From: Candidatus Zixiibacteriota bacterium
GTDB taxonomy: Bacteria; Electryoneota; B3-LCP
Assembly (NCBI GenBank): GCA_003599535.1
Contig: QZKQ01000027.1
Span: 1-49,210 of the forward strand
DNA: 49,210 nucleotides
Direction of reading: 5' to 3'
The translations under genes and the position numbers were made by a program. Positions 41,829 through 49,210 of this stretch are shown here, one piece after another. Numbering within the stretch: position 1 is the first letter of the stretch; every line of letters starts with the position of its first letter. A model generated the notes under the pieces. It made no database searches and was not told where the DNA came from. It worked only from the letters and a program-made list of their open reading frames with translations.

Positions 41829-41888
41829 TCAAGGGCTGTTGGCCCATGGCATATTATCATACTCGACCGCAGCGGACTGCCATGTCAT
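41829..41888 (-). CDS. Possible 19-residue leader peptide (weak)
   Basis: ATG at 41888, 6 nt after GGAGG, one of the best ribosome-binding sites in the window. It opens a 19-codon frame (MTWQSAAVEYDNMPWANSP) ending in TGA at 41831-41829, 19 nt before the start of the GT39-like gene but in a different frame. It could be a translated leader coupling the two genes, or chance. No homologue is recognisable. Confidence 0.25.
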   Translation of the reverse strand: MTWQSAAVEYDNMPWANSP

Positions 41889-41906
41889 CATTTACCTCCG
41901 GAGCAT

Positions 41907-43349
41907 TCAGCCGGGGATTTTGATATGACAGCCTTGTGTGAACTTTTCATTATTAAAATAGCTGAGTACAATACCAACCAAAAAGTCAGCGTAAAAGGCG
42001 GCTCCAGCGATATTGAAATGCCCGTCATATTTGAAGTAGAGTGGCGGTCCAGTATATGAACGAAACGATTCAACCGGCGAATAGCAAGCCAATCCAGCCA
42101 AATCCGCGGCTCGCTTGACCGCTTCTTCAGCATTGGTGGTCCATCGCAGGGAATCAGGAACGACGAAGGTCATCATTCGCATGGTTTCCATGGTCTCGCC
42201 GCAGGTATAGGCAGGGTGCGGAACGATGACAACGATAACTTCAGCGCCTCCATCGCGGGCTGCTCCCGCAATGGAGTTCAAGTAATTCGCCAGAAACGCA
42301 AGGGATCTTTGATTTTCCAGGGTCTGCACATTCTCCAGCCGGACGTAGCGGTCAGGGACTATCAGTGCATCATAAATCAAACGGGGATTTAACTGACCGT
42401 CTTCGAACATATTTCGAACTGACGGATCCAGAGTTGCATAGCGTTTCGCTTGATCTTGATTCAATGTGCGCAATATCTGTTGTCCCTGCTTTTTCCAATC
42501 AGCGGTGAATCCCCGATGCAACGAAACACTGCCATGAGCTCCAATGCCGCTGATCCAGGCGTACAAATGGGGAAAGGTCTCTCTGGAATGATGTTGGAAC
42601 TGGCTTATGATCCGCTCCCAGAAAGATTTTCGGGGGGCGGTGGACGCTTTCCTCATCTTTTCGTATGCAATCTGCGCCAGATCGTCGCCCTGGAGTATGC
42701 TTAAAATGATCAGATCCGGTTTTAATACCGGGATGGCACGTTGGGCAATGGATACGTACTCTTCCGGGTTGCAACCAGGCTTTCCGCAATTGTACACTTC
42801 TGCGTCTAATCCGGAATCGGTCAAAGCGCATTGTAAAATATGGCCCCAGGTGTTCTCATAATCCAGTCCCCAGCCATAAGTAAACGAATCGCCGATCAAC
42901 AGTATTTTTCGAGTAGGCGCATTATCCATATTGACGGGATCGAGACCGCGAAAACCCAAACGGTTGATGCGTGAAATATAATTAAATTCGGAAGTTCTGT
43001 ATTGGGCTGAAGTTTCAGGTTGAAAAACCAAATCCTGAGTCGCAATCTGTTTAGAGGCAATGAAATCCAGTAAGCATAATGCAAATAGAATACAATCCAG
43101 CGAGATTATCAGCAAGCCAATATTGATTAACTGAACCTCATATTTGCGCACAAATTCAACGAAACAAAGCCCGACAATCAGCAGGAGACCAATGACCGTA
43201 AGTCCGGAGGAAATTATCAAGAGTAAGCGCCCCATATCCATAAACGGTGCACCTGTGACCGCAGCCACCGTCACAGGATTAATCAGGACAGACAGGAGCC
43301 CGATCAGAATGCAAACAGCCAGTGTAATTGTGGTTATTGGACGTGGCAT
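41907..43349 (-). CDS. Membrane SGNH/GDSL-type hydrolase or acyltransferase
   Basis: 480 aa. Three membrane helices (about 10-30, 43-65, 76-97) precede the SGNH domain. Block I is LLIGDSFTYGWGL (Asp154-Ser155 of the GDS motif); the preceding ISRINRLGFRGLD is typical of the glycan-locus branch. Block III-like LQGDD occurs at mid-domain, and the C-terminal catalytic pair is Asp442-x-His444 in YFKYDGHFNIAGAAFYAD. Such membrane SGNH proteins often add or remove O-acetyl groups on polysaccharide (family knowledge). GC content is only about 40-45 %. The start has GGAAA 4 nt upstream, 12 bp after the ligase gene. Confidence 0.82.
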   Translation of the reverse strand: MPRPITTITLAVCILIGLLSVLINPVTVAAVTGAPFMDMGRLLLIISSGLTVIGLLLIVGLCFVEFVRKYEVQLINIGLLIISLDCILFALCLLDFIASKQIATQDLVFQPETSAQYRTSEFNYISRINRLGFRGLDPVNMDNAPTRKILLIGDSFTYGWGLDYENTWGHILQCALTDSGLDAEVYNCGKPGCNPEEYVSIAQRAIPVLKPDLIILSILQGDDLAQIAYEKMRKASTAPRKSFWERIISQFQHHSRETFPHLYAWISGIGAHGSVSLHRGFTADWKKQGQQILRTLNQDQAKRYATLDPSVRNMFEDGQLNPRLIYDALIVPDRYVRLENVQTLENQRSLAFLANYLNSIAGAARDGGAEVIVVIVPHPAYTCGETMETMRMMTFVVPDSLRWTTNAEEAVKRAADLAGLACYSPVESFRSYTGPPLYFKYDGHFNIAGAAFYADFLVGIVLSYFNNEKFTQGCHIKIPG

Positions 43350-43361
43350 ATAGTTTCCAAC

Positions 43362-45047
43362 TTAACGTTCATTTAGAAGACTATTTTCTCCGGTTGAATT
43401 CGCCATGTTGGTCAATTCAACCTGTCCGACTCGAAGAGCGGCGATCGCCAAGCCCAGGAACAGCCAGTACCGGCTGATAATGAAGAAGTTGAAGTCAAAT
43501 ATTCCGCTGAAGTAGAAGGAAACCAAAGCTGCAAATAATCCCAAGTACAGGTACCTGAACTTTCGATCAGGGAAAGAGACAGCACCACGAAAAAGTCGGA
43601 AAAGGTTGGCAATGATCAGCCAGAGGAACAAAATCAATCCTAAAATCCCATAATGGAGTGCAGTATCAACATAGATGTTATGCGGATTTACACCGTGGAA
43701 CGAATAATCCATTGAACTCTGAGTAGTCACTGTCTCACCAGTTCTACTGTCCACAGCGGAATAAACCAGCCCATAATCGTATGCCAGCACCCAATAGGCG
43801 CCAGGGCCCAATCCGCGAATGAGGTGCCCCTGCGAAACAGCCATTTCGTAGGCAACGCTCCATAGGAATACCCGGCCCTGAATCGTGATATCCGCTGATT
43901 GACTTACCAGAGCATTGTAATTCCCCACGTCCACGCCTACGATGAAAATCCCCGCTCCAGCTGTCGCGCCAATGAGAATGAGTACTAAAATACGCGTCAT
44001 GAAATTCAATTCCCGTCTCTCTTTCCTCTCCGTAAAAAGCTGCAAAAGCCAGAAGATTACCAGACCCAAAATAGTACCGACCGTCACCCCTTTAGAGTAT
44101 TGGTACCATATGCCTATAAAGGTAAGTATCGCGCTTATCACCAGGAAAAACTTTAAAAATCTGTCTTTAACCCAGTATGCCGCAGCCAGAGTAACGAAGA
44201 AAGTTAAATTCAAGTATGATGCCGACCAACTGTGCTGAATCCCCAAGGCTGCATTATAGGAGCCCCAACTAGGCCCTCCTTCCCCTGCGCTGCCAACCTG
44301 AAATCCGGTGGCTTGAGAATAGATCGCAGTCAGCGCACTGATCGCGCCTGACACAATCCAAGCCCAGACCGCCCAGTATAATTTCTTATAATTATTGATA
44401 ACCATTGGACTCACGAGCAGCAGCACAAATCCCAAAAGGATGAATTTATACTGTGCCCAACCGGCGGGATAACGTTCGAGGCACCATCCCAGAAAACCAA
44501 TGGTAATCCACAGGAGCAGAATAACAGCGGGTTTTATTTCCACGGTCTTTACTTTTGTCCTCACGGCATGCGATTGCATGACTTCTTTTAAAAACCATCC
44601 CACGAAGAAACCTGCGCTGATAACAAATTCCAAACGCGTGGGATTGATGATAAAACCTCCCCATGCTGACATTTCGAACCACAACCATACCACCAAAAAT
44701 CCGTAAATGAGCATCGGACTCTCAAACGCGATTATGCAGGCCACAAATACTATCAATAGATTTCTCACGAAGTACTCATTCCCTACATACAAAAACGCCA
44801 TCACCACCTCAAAAGCCAACAACGACACCAGGAAAAAATACCGGCTCCGCAGGAGAAACAGCACCGGGATCGCCAGCCCCAGAAACATGAATTTCTCCGC
44901 CGCTATGCCGGTAAACCAAATGTACCAGCCGGCCCCGATGATCGCGGCCACGTACAGCACCAGGCCCCAGTACTGCTTGCGCCCCATGGCGGGGATTTCC
45001 AGTTTGGGCCAGGGCCGCTGGCTGATAGCGCGAATCAATTCCCTCAT
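43362..45047 (-). CDS. O-antigen ligase / Wzy-type polymerase
   Basis: 561 aa, about 12 membrane helices. The Wzy_C/WaaL family is indicated by the large loop with GRVFLWSVAYEMAVSQGHL, IRGLGPGAYWVLA and, after a further about 45 residues, NPHNIYVDTALHYGILGLIL. It would polymerise or ligate the lipid-linked glycan in the periplasm. The start has AAGGAAGAAGG upstream and overlaps the previous stop by 4 bp (45044-45047). Composition changes inside the gene: the first about 80 codons (44.8-45.05 kb) are as GC-rich as the backbone, while the rest is near 40-45 % GC. That suggests recombination replaced most of the gene. Confidence 0.85.
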   Translation of the reverse strand: MRELIRAISQRPWPKLEIPAMGRKQYWGLVLYVAAIIGAGWYIWFTGIAAEKFMFLGLAIPVLFLLRSRYFFLVSLLAFEVVMAFLYVGNEYFVRNLLIVFVACIIAFESPMLIYGFLVVWLWFEMSAWGGFIINPTRLEFVISAGFFVGWFLKEVMQSHAVRTKVKTVEIKPAVILLLWITIGFLGWCLERYPAGWAQYKFILLGFVLLLVSPMVINNYKKLYWAVWAWIVSGAISALTAIYSQATGFQVGSAGEGGPSWGSYNAALGIQHSWSASYLNLTFFVTLAAAYWVKDRFLKFFLVISAILTFIGIWYQYSKGVTVGTILGLVIFWLLQLFTERKERRELNFMTRILVLILIGATAGAGIFIVGVDVGNYNALVSQSADITIQGRVFLWSVAYEMAVSQGHLIRGLGPGAYWVLAYDYGLVYSAVDSRTGETVTTQSSMDYSFHGVNPHNIYVDTALHYGILGLILFLWLIIANLFRLFRGAVSFPDRKFRYLYLGLFAALVSFYFSGIFDFNFFIISRYWLFLGLAIAALRVGQVELTNMANSTGENSLLNER

Positions 45048-45997
45048 GGCCTTCTTCCTTGAATAACCGGATTTCCGGCGTTCGCCGCCCGGGTTTCCTC
45101 CAGCCGCACCGCCAGGGACATCCAGTCAATCTGGTCGGAACGCTGCTGGAACCAGGGCGCGATCAAATCCATATAGGCCTGCACGTTGTGCCGCAGGGTC
45201 TGGTCCCGATCCCCATTTTGCACGGGGCGGAACTCCGGCAGCATCACCAGCAGGTGACGGTCGTCGTCCCGGCGCAGCAGGACCGAAGGGAGGATGGCGG
45301 CTCCGGTCATCAGGGCCAGGCGCAGCCACCCGGTCGGCAGCAGCAAATCCTGTCCCAGGAAATGCACCGGCACGGCGTTGGCGTCCGCTTCCGCGTCGGG
45401 GGATACCTGCAGCACGCGATTCTGCTTCAACATCCGCAGCAGCCAGGCGGTATCGCCGGCGTGCCCCACCTCGTGGAAGCGCCGCGCCGCTTCCAGCTTG
45501 ACTTCCCGGGCAAAGGGACCGTGATCCTCGTAGCGGGACGAGATCACCGCCAGGGGATACCCCTTGACCGCCAAGGCGATGTGGTGGAGCCGTTCATTGC
45601 CCAGGTGCGGCACCGGAAGAATGACTCCCTTGCCTCGTTCCAGGGCGCGGTCCAGGTGCTCCAATCCCTGGAATTCCACCAGCCGTGGCAGGTTTTCCGC
45701 TTTCAGGTCCCGGGCCAGGAACAGTTCCACGAAGCGCTTCTGATGGTTGACCCAGTACGCTTTCACCAGGTCATCCACCCGCTCTGTGAACAAATCCGGG
45801 AAAAAGGTGCGGATGGTCTCCCGGTAACGTTCCCGCGACCAGCCCGCCCCGATGTACCCGAAGCGGGTACGCAGAGCCCCCAACACCCGCGCCAGGGCAT
45901 AGCTGCGCCGGGCGCGAGGCAACCCGCCCAGCAGCATCACCAGGCCGTTGAACAGGCGGTAAAAGAGGTCTTGCAGGGCACGAGCCTGAGCGTTCAT
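45044..45997 (-). CDS. LpxL/HtrB-family lipid A acyltransferase-like protein
   Basis: 317 aa from ATG 45997; a TTG at 46027 would overlap the upstream gene. Lysophospholipid/lipid A acyltransferase family: the active-site region GVILPVPHLGNERLHH (about 125-140), then VISSRYEDHGPF, VSPDAEADANAVPVHFLG and LPSVLLRRDDDRHL. The usual H-x4-D/E motif is shifted: from His131 the acidic residue is Glu135 (H-x3-E) and the expected position is Arg. Activity may therefore differ or be reduced. The N-terminus is only weakly hydrophobic. It would acylate lipid A or another membrane lipid or glycolipid. It follows the SPASM-like radical SAM gene by 7 bp. Confidence 0.83.
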   Translation of the reverse strand: MNAQARALQDLFYRLFNGLVMLLGGLPRARRSYALARVLGALRTRFGYIGAGWSRERYRETIRTFFPDLFTERVDDLVKAYWVNHQKRFVELFLARDLKAENLPRLVEFQGLEHLDRALERGKGVILPVPHLGNERLHHIALAVKGYPLAVISSRYEDHGPFAREVKLEAARRFHEVGHAGDTAWLLRMLKQNRVLQVSPDAEADANAVPVHFLGQDLLLPTGWLRLALMTGAAILPSVLLRRDDDRHLLVMLPEFRPVQNGDRDQTLRHNVQAYMDLIAPWFQQRSDQIDWMSLAVRLEETRAANAGNPVIQGRRP

Positions 45998-46004
45998 GAC
46001 TTCG

Positions 46005-46988
46005 TCAGATGGGAGTCCACTGGCCAAACACCAGTTCCTTCAGATCGCGGATGGCGGGATGCACCCGCACCGAAGTGACGTCGCAATCCCGGCACAGGGG
46101 AATGGTGTGGTGCTTTTCCTGGATGTGGAGGCGCCGCATCTCCTGCATGGCCGGGCCGTTCCAGATATCCTCCAACCGGTTCTCCCCCACGTGTCCCAGG
46201 GTTATCACCCCGTTCAAGTCCCCGCAACAGCCCAGCACCCGGCCGTCCCATGCCACCGACAGGCTTTGCCACAGCACCGGGCAAGGGAAGAACTTCCGGC
46301 CCACGGGGCGGGCATACTCCTGTTTTTCCTGCCCCGGCCATGTGAAGGGGTAGAGCGCCAGGAACCGGTCCACCGGCAGGTCCGTGAAGCGCTGCCGGAA
46401 TTCCTCCGACAGGACCGGTGTGGGCGGGCTGCCGGGGCGAAACGGCTTGATCACCTGCAGGGTGACGTAAGGCCGGCGGCTGCCGCGCTCCTTCTTCCGG
46501 TGCAGGAAGTCCAGGATGTAGTCCAGAGTGCGCTGGAATTCCCCGCCGCAGCGAATAGCCTCGTATTCCGACGCAGTCTCACCGTCGAAACTCAGGGACA
46601 GCGTGTCCAGGCCGCTGTCCAGCAGCATCTCCGCGCGCCGGGCATCGAGAATGGTGGCGTTGGTGTGGACCTGAGTCAGCAGTCCCCGCTCCCGCGCCGC
46701 GGCGATGAGTTCCCCCAGATGGGGGTGAAACAGCGGCTCGCCGGCCAGGAAGAAGCGGATCTCGCTGACGCCGTAATCGGCGGCCTCGTCAATGGTGCGC
46801 AACGCCAGGCCCGGCTCCAGGTATCCTTTGCCCCGGTTCTGCTGATAAGAACAGACCGCGCACCGCAGGTTGCAGAAGCCCGTGGGTTCGAGATTGATGA
46901 AGTAGGGCGGCTGCGTCAGCACCAGGCGCTTGCGGTACCACTGGAGGCGCAGGCGCCACCAGTGCAGCGTGTGCTGGCGGCCGGTCAC
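46005..46988 (-). CDS. Radical SAM protein with SPASM-like C-terminal cysteines
   Basis: 327 aa from GTG 46988, overlapping the previous stop by 4 bp (GTGA). The radical SAM motif is Cys39, Cys43, Cys46 (TGFCNLRCAVC), followed by EIRFFLAGEPLFHPHLGE, HTNATILDARRA and LSLSFDGETASEYEAI. C-terminal cysteines at 236, 254, 255, 299 and 302 (FPCPVLW, VLGCCGD, LCRDCD) are spaced as in SPASM/Twitch auxiliary-cluster proteins. No B12 domain. Such proteins include HpnH-like and AviX12/heptose-modifying enzymes; the substrate is not identifiable here. It probably works with the B12-type radical SAM gene directly upstream. Confidence 0.87.
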   Translation of the reverse strand: MTGRQHTLHWWRLRLQWYRKRLVLTQPPYFINLEPTGFCNLRCAVCSYQQNRGKGYLEPGLALRTIDEAADYGVSEIRFFLAGEPLFHPHLGELIAAARERGLLTQVHTNATILDARRAEMLLDSGLDTLSLSFDGETASEYEAIRCGGEFQRTLDYILDFLHRKKERGSRRPYVTLQVIKPFRPGSPPTPVLSEEFRQRFTDLPVDRFLALYPFTWPGQEKQEYARPVGRKFFPCPVLWQSLSVAWDGRVLGCCGDLNGVITLGHVGENRLEDIWNGPAMQEMRRLHIQEKHHTIPLCRDCDVTSVRVHPAIRDLKELVFGQWTPI

Positions 46989-48301
46989 GGCTTTACCCGG
47001 CGCTTCAACTGAGCCAATCCGTCGTACAGTTTGAAGAGAACATTAATCCCGGGAGTCTCCGGATTGGTGTAGAACAGGGTCCGGAGCTGTTCCTCGGTTT
47101 CCGGCAGCAAACCCGCATCCCCGGGGATGACCCCCTGCTCCACCGCCAGACGCTGGATCTCAGTGTCCGGCTCGATGCGGATATTGCCCAAACCGAAACC
47201 GTAAAGCTTGCCCCGCAGGGTGAACTTCACCTTCAGCCAGAACGCCATCAACCGGGCGAAGTCGCCATAGGTCTGGCCCGGGGGATTGACGAAGAAGTTC
47301 CACCCGAAGCTGGCATCTTCCCGGCGGGCCAGGTCGTAGACCCGGAGGATGTCCTTCTTGCTCAGGCTCTTGCGCAACAGCTTCAGCGAGCGGTCGCTGA
47401 AGGCATCCGGGGAAAAGGAAAAGTGCCGGCAGCCGGCCTGGCGGGCCAGGCGGTAGAAATCTTCGCTGAAGGTGTGCTCGTTGTACCACGCTGACCAGGG
47501 AATGTCCACCTTCTGGCGGATGAGTTCGCGGCAGATCTCCTCGGCGTGCCGCGGAGGCACGTTGAAGATCGAATCGACGAACATGAAAGTATCCACCCCG
47601 AAGCGGCCCTTCAATTCCGCAATCTCGGCCACGATCTTTTCCGGGCTGCGCAGGCGGTAGTGCGCCCCATTCAGGAAATAGTAGGTGCAATAGGCGCACT
47701 TCAGACCGCAGCCGCGCTTGGCTTGCACCCCGATCGCATCCAGCAGGCCCTTGTAAGGGGCCATGTCCACCACGTCCCAGCGGGGAGCGGGCAAGGCGTC
47801 AAAGTCGGGCAGTTTCGGGGGCCCGGACAGCCTCACCTCGCCATTGGCGCGGTAAAACACGCCCGGCACCGCTTCCGGGCGGTCCAGGTCCGCCAGCAGC
47901 GCGGGGAAGGCCTCTTCGGCTTCCAGCAGGATGCCGAAGTCGAGTTCGCGGTACCGCTCCATCAAGCCCTGGGCGTAGATGGAGAAACCGGCCCCGCCGA
48001 TAATGGTGCGCGCTCCGGGAGCGTGCTCGGCGATGATCTTCAGCGTGGGGCGCAACGTGGCCAGGTAGAGATAGGCGTCCCGGTATTGGGTGGTGTCCAC
48101 GTTGCGCAGAGATATCCCTACCACGTCCGGCCGGAAACGGCCCAGGCGCGCTGCCAGTTCCCCGTAGGGATCGGCGGCCACGTTGGGATCGAAGGCCAGC
48201 ACCTCATGGTCGCGCAGGCTGGCGCCCAGGTACGCCAATCCCAGGGGATATATCGGTTTCTCGGACCGTCCGAGATAGGATTGCAGCAGAAATATCTTCA
48301 C
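46985..48301 (-). CDS. B12-binding-type radical SAM protein
   Basis: 438 aa from GTG 48301 (then KIFLLQSYLGRSEKP). B12-type domain with YPLGLAYLGASLRDHEV, FRPDVVGISLRNVDT, TIIGGAGFSIYAQG and LEAEEAFPALLADL. The Fe-S motif is Cys198, Cys202, Cys205 (RGCGLKCAYC), then FMFVDSIFNVPPRHAEEICR, FSFSPDAFSDRSLKLL and FVNPPGQTYGDFARL. It is distinct from the tandem family, has CGLK instead of CPYR and lacks the basic tail. It is coupled to the SPASM-like gene. The ribosome-binding site is weak. Substrate unknown. Confidence 0.86.
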   Translation of the reverse strand: MKIFLLQSYLGRSEKPIYPLGLAYLGASLRDHEVLAFDPNVAADPYGELAARLGRFRPDVVGISLRNVDTTQYRDAYLYLATLRPTLKIIAEHAPGARTIIGGAGFSIYAQGLMERYRELDFGILLEAEEAFPALLADLDRPEAVPGVFYRANGEVRLSGPPKLPDFDALPAPRWDVVDMAPYKGLLDAIGVQAKRGCGLKCAYCTYYFLNGAHYRLRSPEKIVAEIAELKGRFGVDTFMFVDSIFNVPPRHAEEICRELIRQKVDIPWSAWYNEHTFSEDFYRLARQAGCRHFSFSPDAFSDRSLKLLRKSLSKKDILRVYDLARREDASFGWNFFVNPPGQTYGDFARLMAFWLKVKFTLRGKLYGFGLGNIRIEPDTEIQRLAVEQGVIPGDAGLLPETEEQLRTLFYTNPETPGINVLFKLYDGLAQLKRRVKP

Positions 48302-48355
48302 GCTGTGGGGTCCGGTTGTGGGATCACGCCTCGCAGGAAACGGTCCTCGGCCACG

Positions 48356-49210
48356 CTACGCCGACCGGGCCGGATAAAACCGGCGCTTCCAGCCCATGAT
48401 CGTATCCTTCATGAACTGGCGTTGGCTGGGCGAGATCACCTTGAACAGCCAGATGAAAAACAGGTAGGCAAACCCGAACAGGAAAAAGGTGAGAAAAAAG
48501 GGCAGGGAACGAACCAACCACAACACCAGCCCCGCGCAGAACAGCGCCGCCGCCGGCCGCAGCATGATCCGGAAAAAGTTGAAGGACGTCACGTACTTGC
48601 GGGTCAGGTTGAACATCACCGCGAAGCAGGCAGCGTCGGCGCACAACGTGCCGATGGCCGCGCCCATGGCGCCGTAGCGGGGCACGAACACCAGGTCGGC
48701 GGCCAGTTTGACCCCGAAAATCACCCCGGACCCGACGATGATCAGGCGCTGCCGGCCCGCCGCCGTCAGAGTCAGGTCGAAAAAGTAAAGAAAGGCGTGG
48801 GTGACCACCACCGGAGCCACGGTCGCCAGGATCAAGCCGGATTCCCGGAATTCCGCCCCGAACAGGTTGACGGTCAGATCGCCCGCTTCCAGGCAGAGGA
48901 AAACGGAGATCCCGCCGGTGACCACGGCGATGGCTTTCAAGTACCCCTTGCCGTCTTCATGGAGCTGCTGGACGGACTCCTTGACCGCCCGGGTCATGTG
49001 GGGCAGCAGCACCCAGATCATCGGAATCAACAGCGAAAACAGCGTGGTGATGATCCGGAAAGGCACTCCGAACAGCCCGGTCTCCCGGGCCCCCTGAAAG
49101 TGCTTCAGAATAAGGATATCCACCTGGAAGTAATAGCTGTTGAAGGCGAAGGCGATCCCCAGGGGCAGGGATTCCTTCACGTAGTGCCCCCACAGCTTCC
49201 AGTCGAACTT
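48356..49210 (-). CDS. Wzx-type (MOP superfamily) flippase, C-terminal part (5' end outside window)
   Basis: 284 codons visible and open at the window edge (the frame continues upstream as KFDWKLWGHYVKESLPLG). About eight hydrophobic segments. Polysaccharide_synt_C-type features: SLPLGIAFAFNSYYFQVD, FGVPFRIITTLFSLLIPM, LLPHMTRAVKES, LTAAGRQRLIIVGSGVIFG, and VPRYGAMGAAIGTLCADA. It would flip the undecaprenyl-linked glycan unit to the periplasm. The C-terminus is basic (MKDTIMGWKRRFYPARSA). It is the first gene of the visible cluster; 54 bp separate it from the radical SAM gene. Confidence 0.87.
   Translation of the reverse strand, partial: KFDWKLWGHYVKESLPLGIAFAFNSYYFQVDILILKHFQGARETGLFGVPFRIITTLFSLLIPMIWVLLPHMTRAVKESVQQLHEDGKGYLKAIAVVTGGISVFLCLEAGDLTVNLFGAEFRESGLILATVAPVVVTHAFLYFFDLTLTAAGRQRLIIVGSGVIFGVKLAADLVFVPRYGAMGAAIGTLCADAACFAVMFNLTRKYVTSFNFFRIMLRPAAALFCAGLVLWLVRSLPFFLTFFLFGFAYLFFIWLFKVISPSQRQFMKDTIMGWKRRFYPARSA

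Noticed and set aside
2034-49210. Complete hopanoid biosynthesis cluster, suggested by HpnK-like and B12-radical SAM genes.
   Set aside because: No squalene/hopene cyclase or squalene synthase-like genes are present in the window.

Overview
Single-strand gene cluster. All 37 recognisable protein genes lie on the minus strand, so transcription runs from about 49210 down to 1. The content is that of a surface-polysaccharide / lipid-linked glycan locus of a Gram-negative (diderm) bacterium: a Wzx-type flippase, an O-antigen ligase/polymerase, a Wza-type exporter, a Wzz-type chain-length protein, a polyprenyl-phosphate sugar-1-P transferase, many glycosyltransferases and an LpxL-type acyltransferase. 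The DNA is GC-rich (about 60 %), with two clear AT-rich exceptions (25.2-25.6 kb and about 41.9-44.8 kb). I cannot name a phylum from sequence alone. The style (many B12-type radical SAM proteins, several AlkP-superfamily proteins, a stand-alone four-helix-bundle gene beside heptamer repeats) suits an uncultivated environmental lineage rather than an enterobacterium.

Layout in order of transcription. (i) 49210-45044: partial flippase, B12-type radical SAM, SPASM-like radical SAM, LpxL-type acyltransferase. (ii) 45047-41907: O-antigen ligase/polymerase and a membrane SGNH hydrolase, AT-rich and probably exchanged. (iii) 41809-30306: five integral-membrane GT39-type transferases (two with an extra soluble C-terminal region), a B12-type radical SAM, a DPM1-like GT2, a YdjC/ChbG-type deacetylase and a methyltransferase. 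(iv) A 336-bp gap with a good promoter, then 29969-16608: eight B12-type radical SAM genes, five of them a tandem family, interrupted by an AT-rich four-helix-bundle cassette and by a GT9 glycosyltransferase. (v) 16509-11304: epimerase, GT2, a GT2-sugar-phosphate transferase fusion and the exporter. (vi) 11278-781: three AlkP-superfamily phosphodiesterase-like proteins plus a membrane sulfatase-like protein, a PHP hydrolase, a flippase-like membrane protein and a GT4. (vii) A promoter and the start of a Wzz-like gene running off the window.

Working model (inference): a lipid-linked glycan is initiated by the GT2-WbaP-like fusion and extended by GT2, GT4 and GT9 enzymes. It is flipped, polymerised or ligated and exported. 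DPM1-like and GT39 enzymes add sugars at the periplasmic face, and the AlkP, acyl and methyl enzymes decorate it. The most unusual part is ten B12-type radical SAM proteins plus one SPASM-like one in one glycan locus. Five of them are close paralogues with membrane-prone C-terminal tails, which suggests successive radical modifications (for example C-methylations) of a membrane-bound lipid or lipid-linked glycan. Other points worth following: period-7 tandem repeats at gene boundaries, including an inverted pair bracketing the four-helix-bundle gene and one tract that encodes a protein C-terminus; and a strong codon-context rule in which Ile-Asp is written ATT-GAC and apparently never ATC-GAC.
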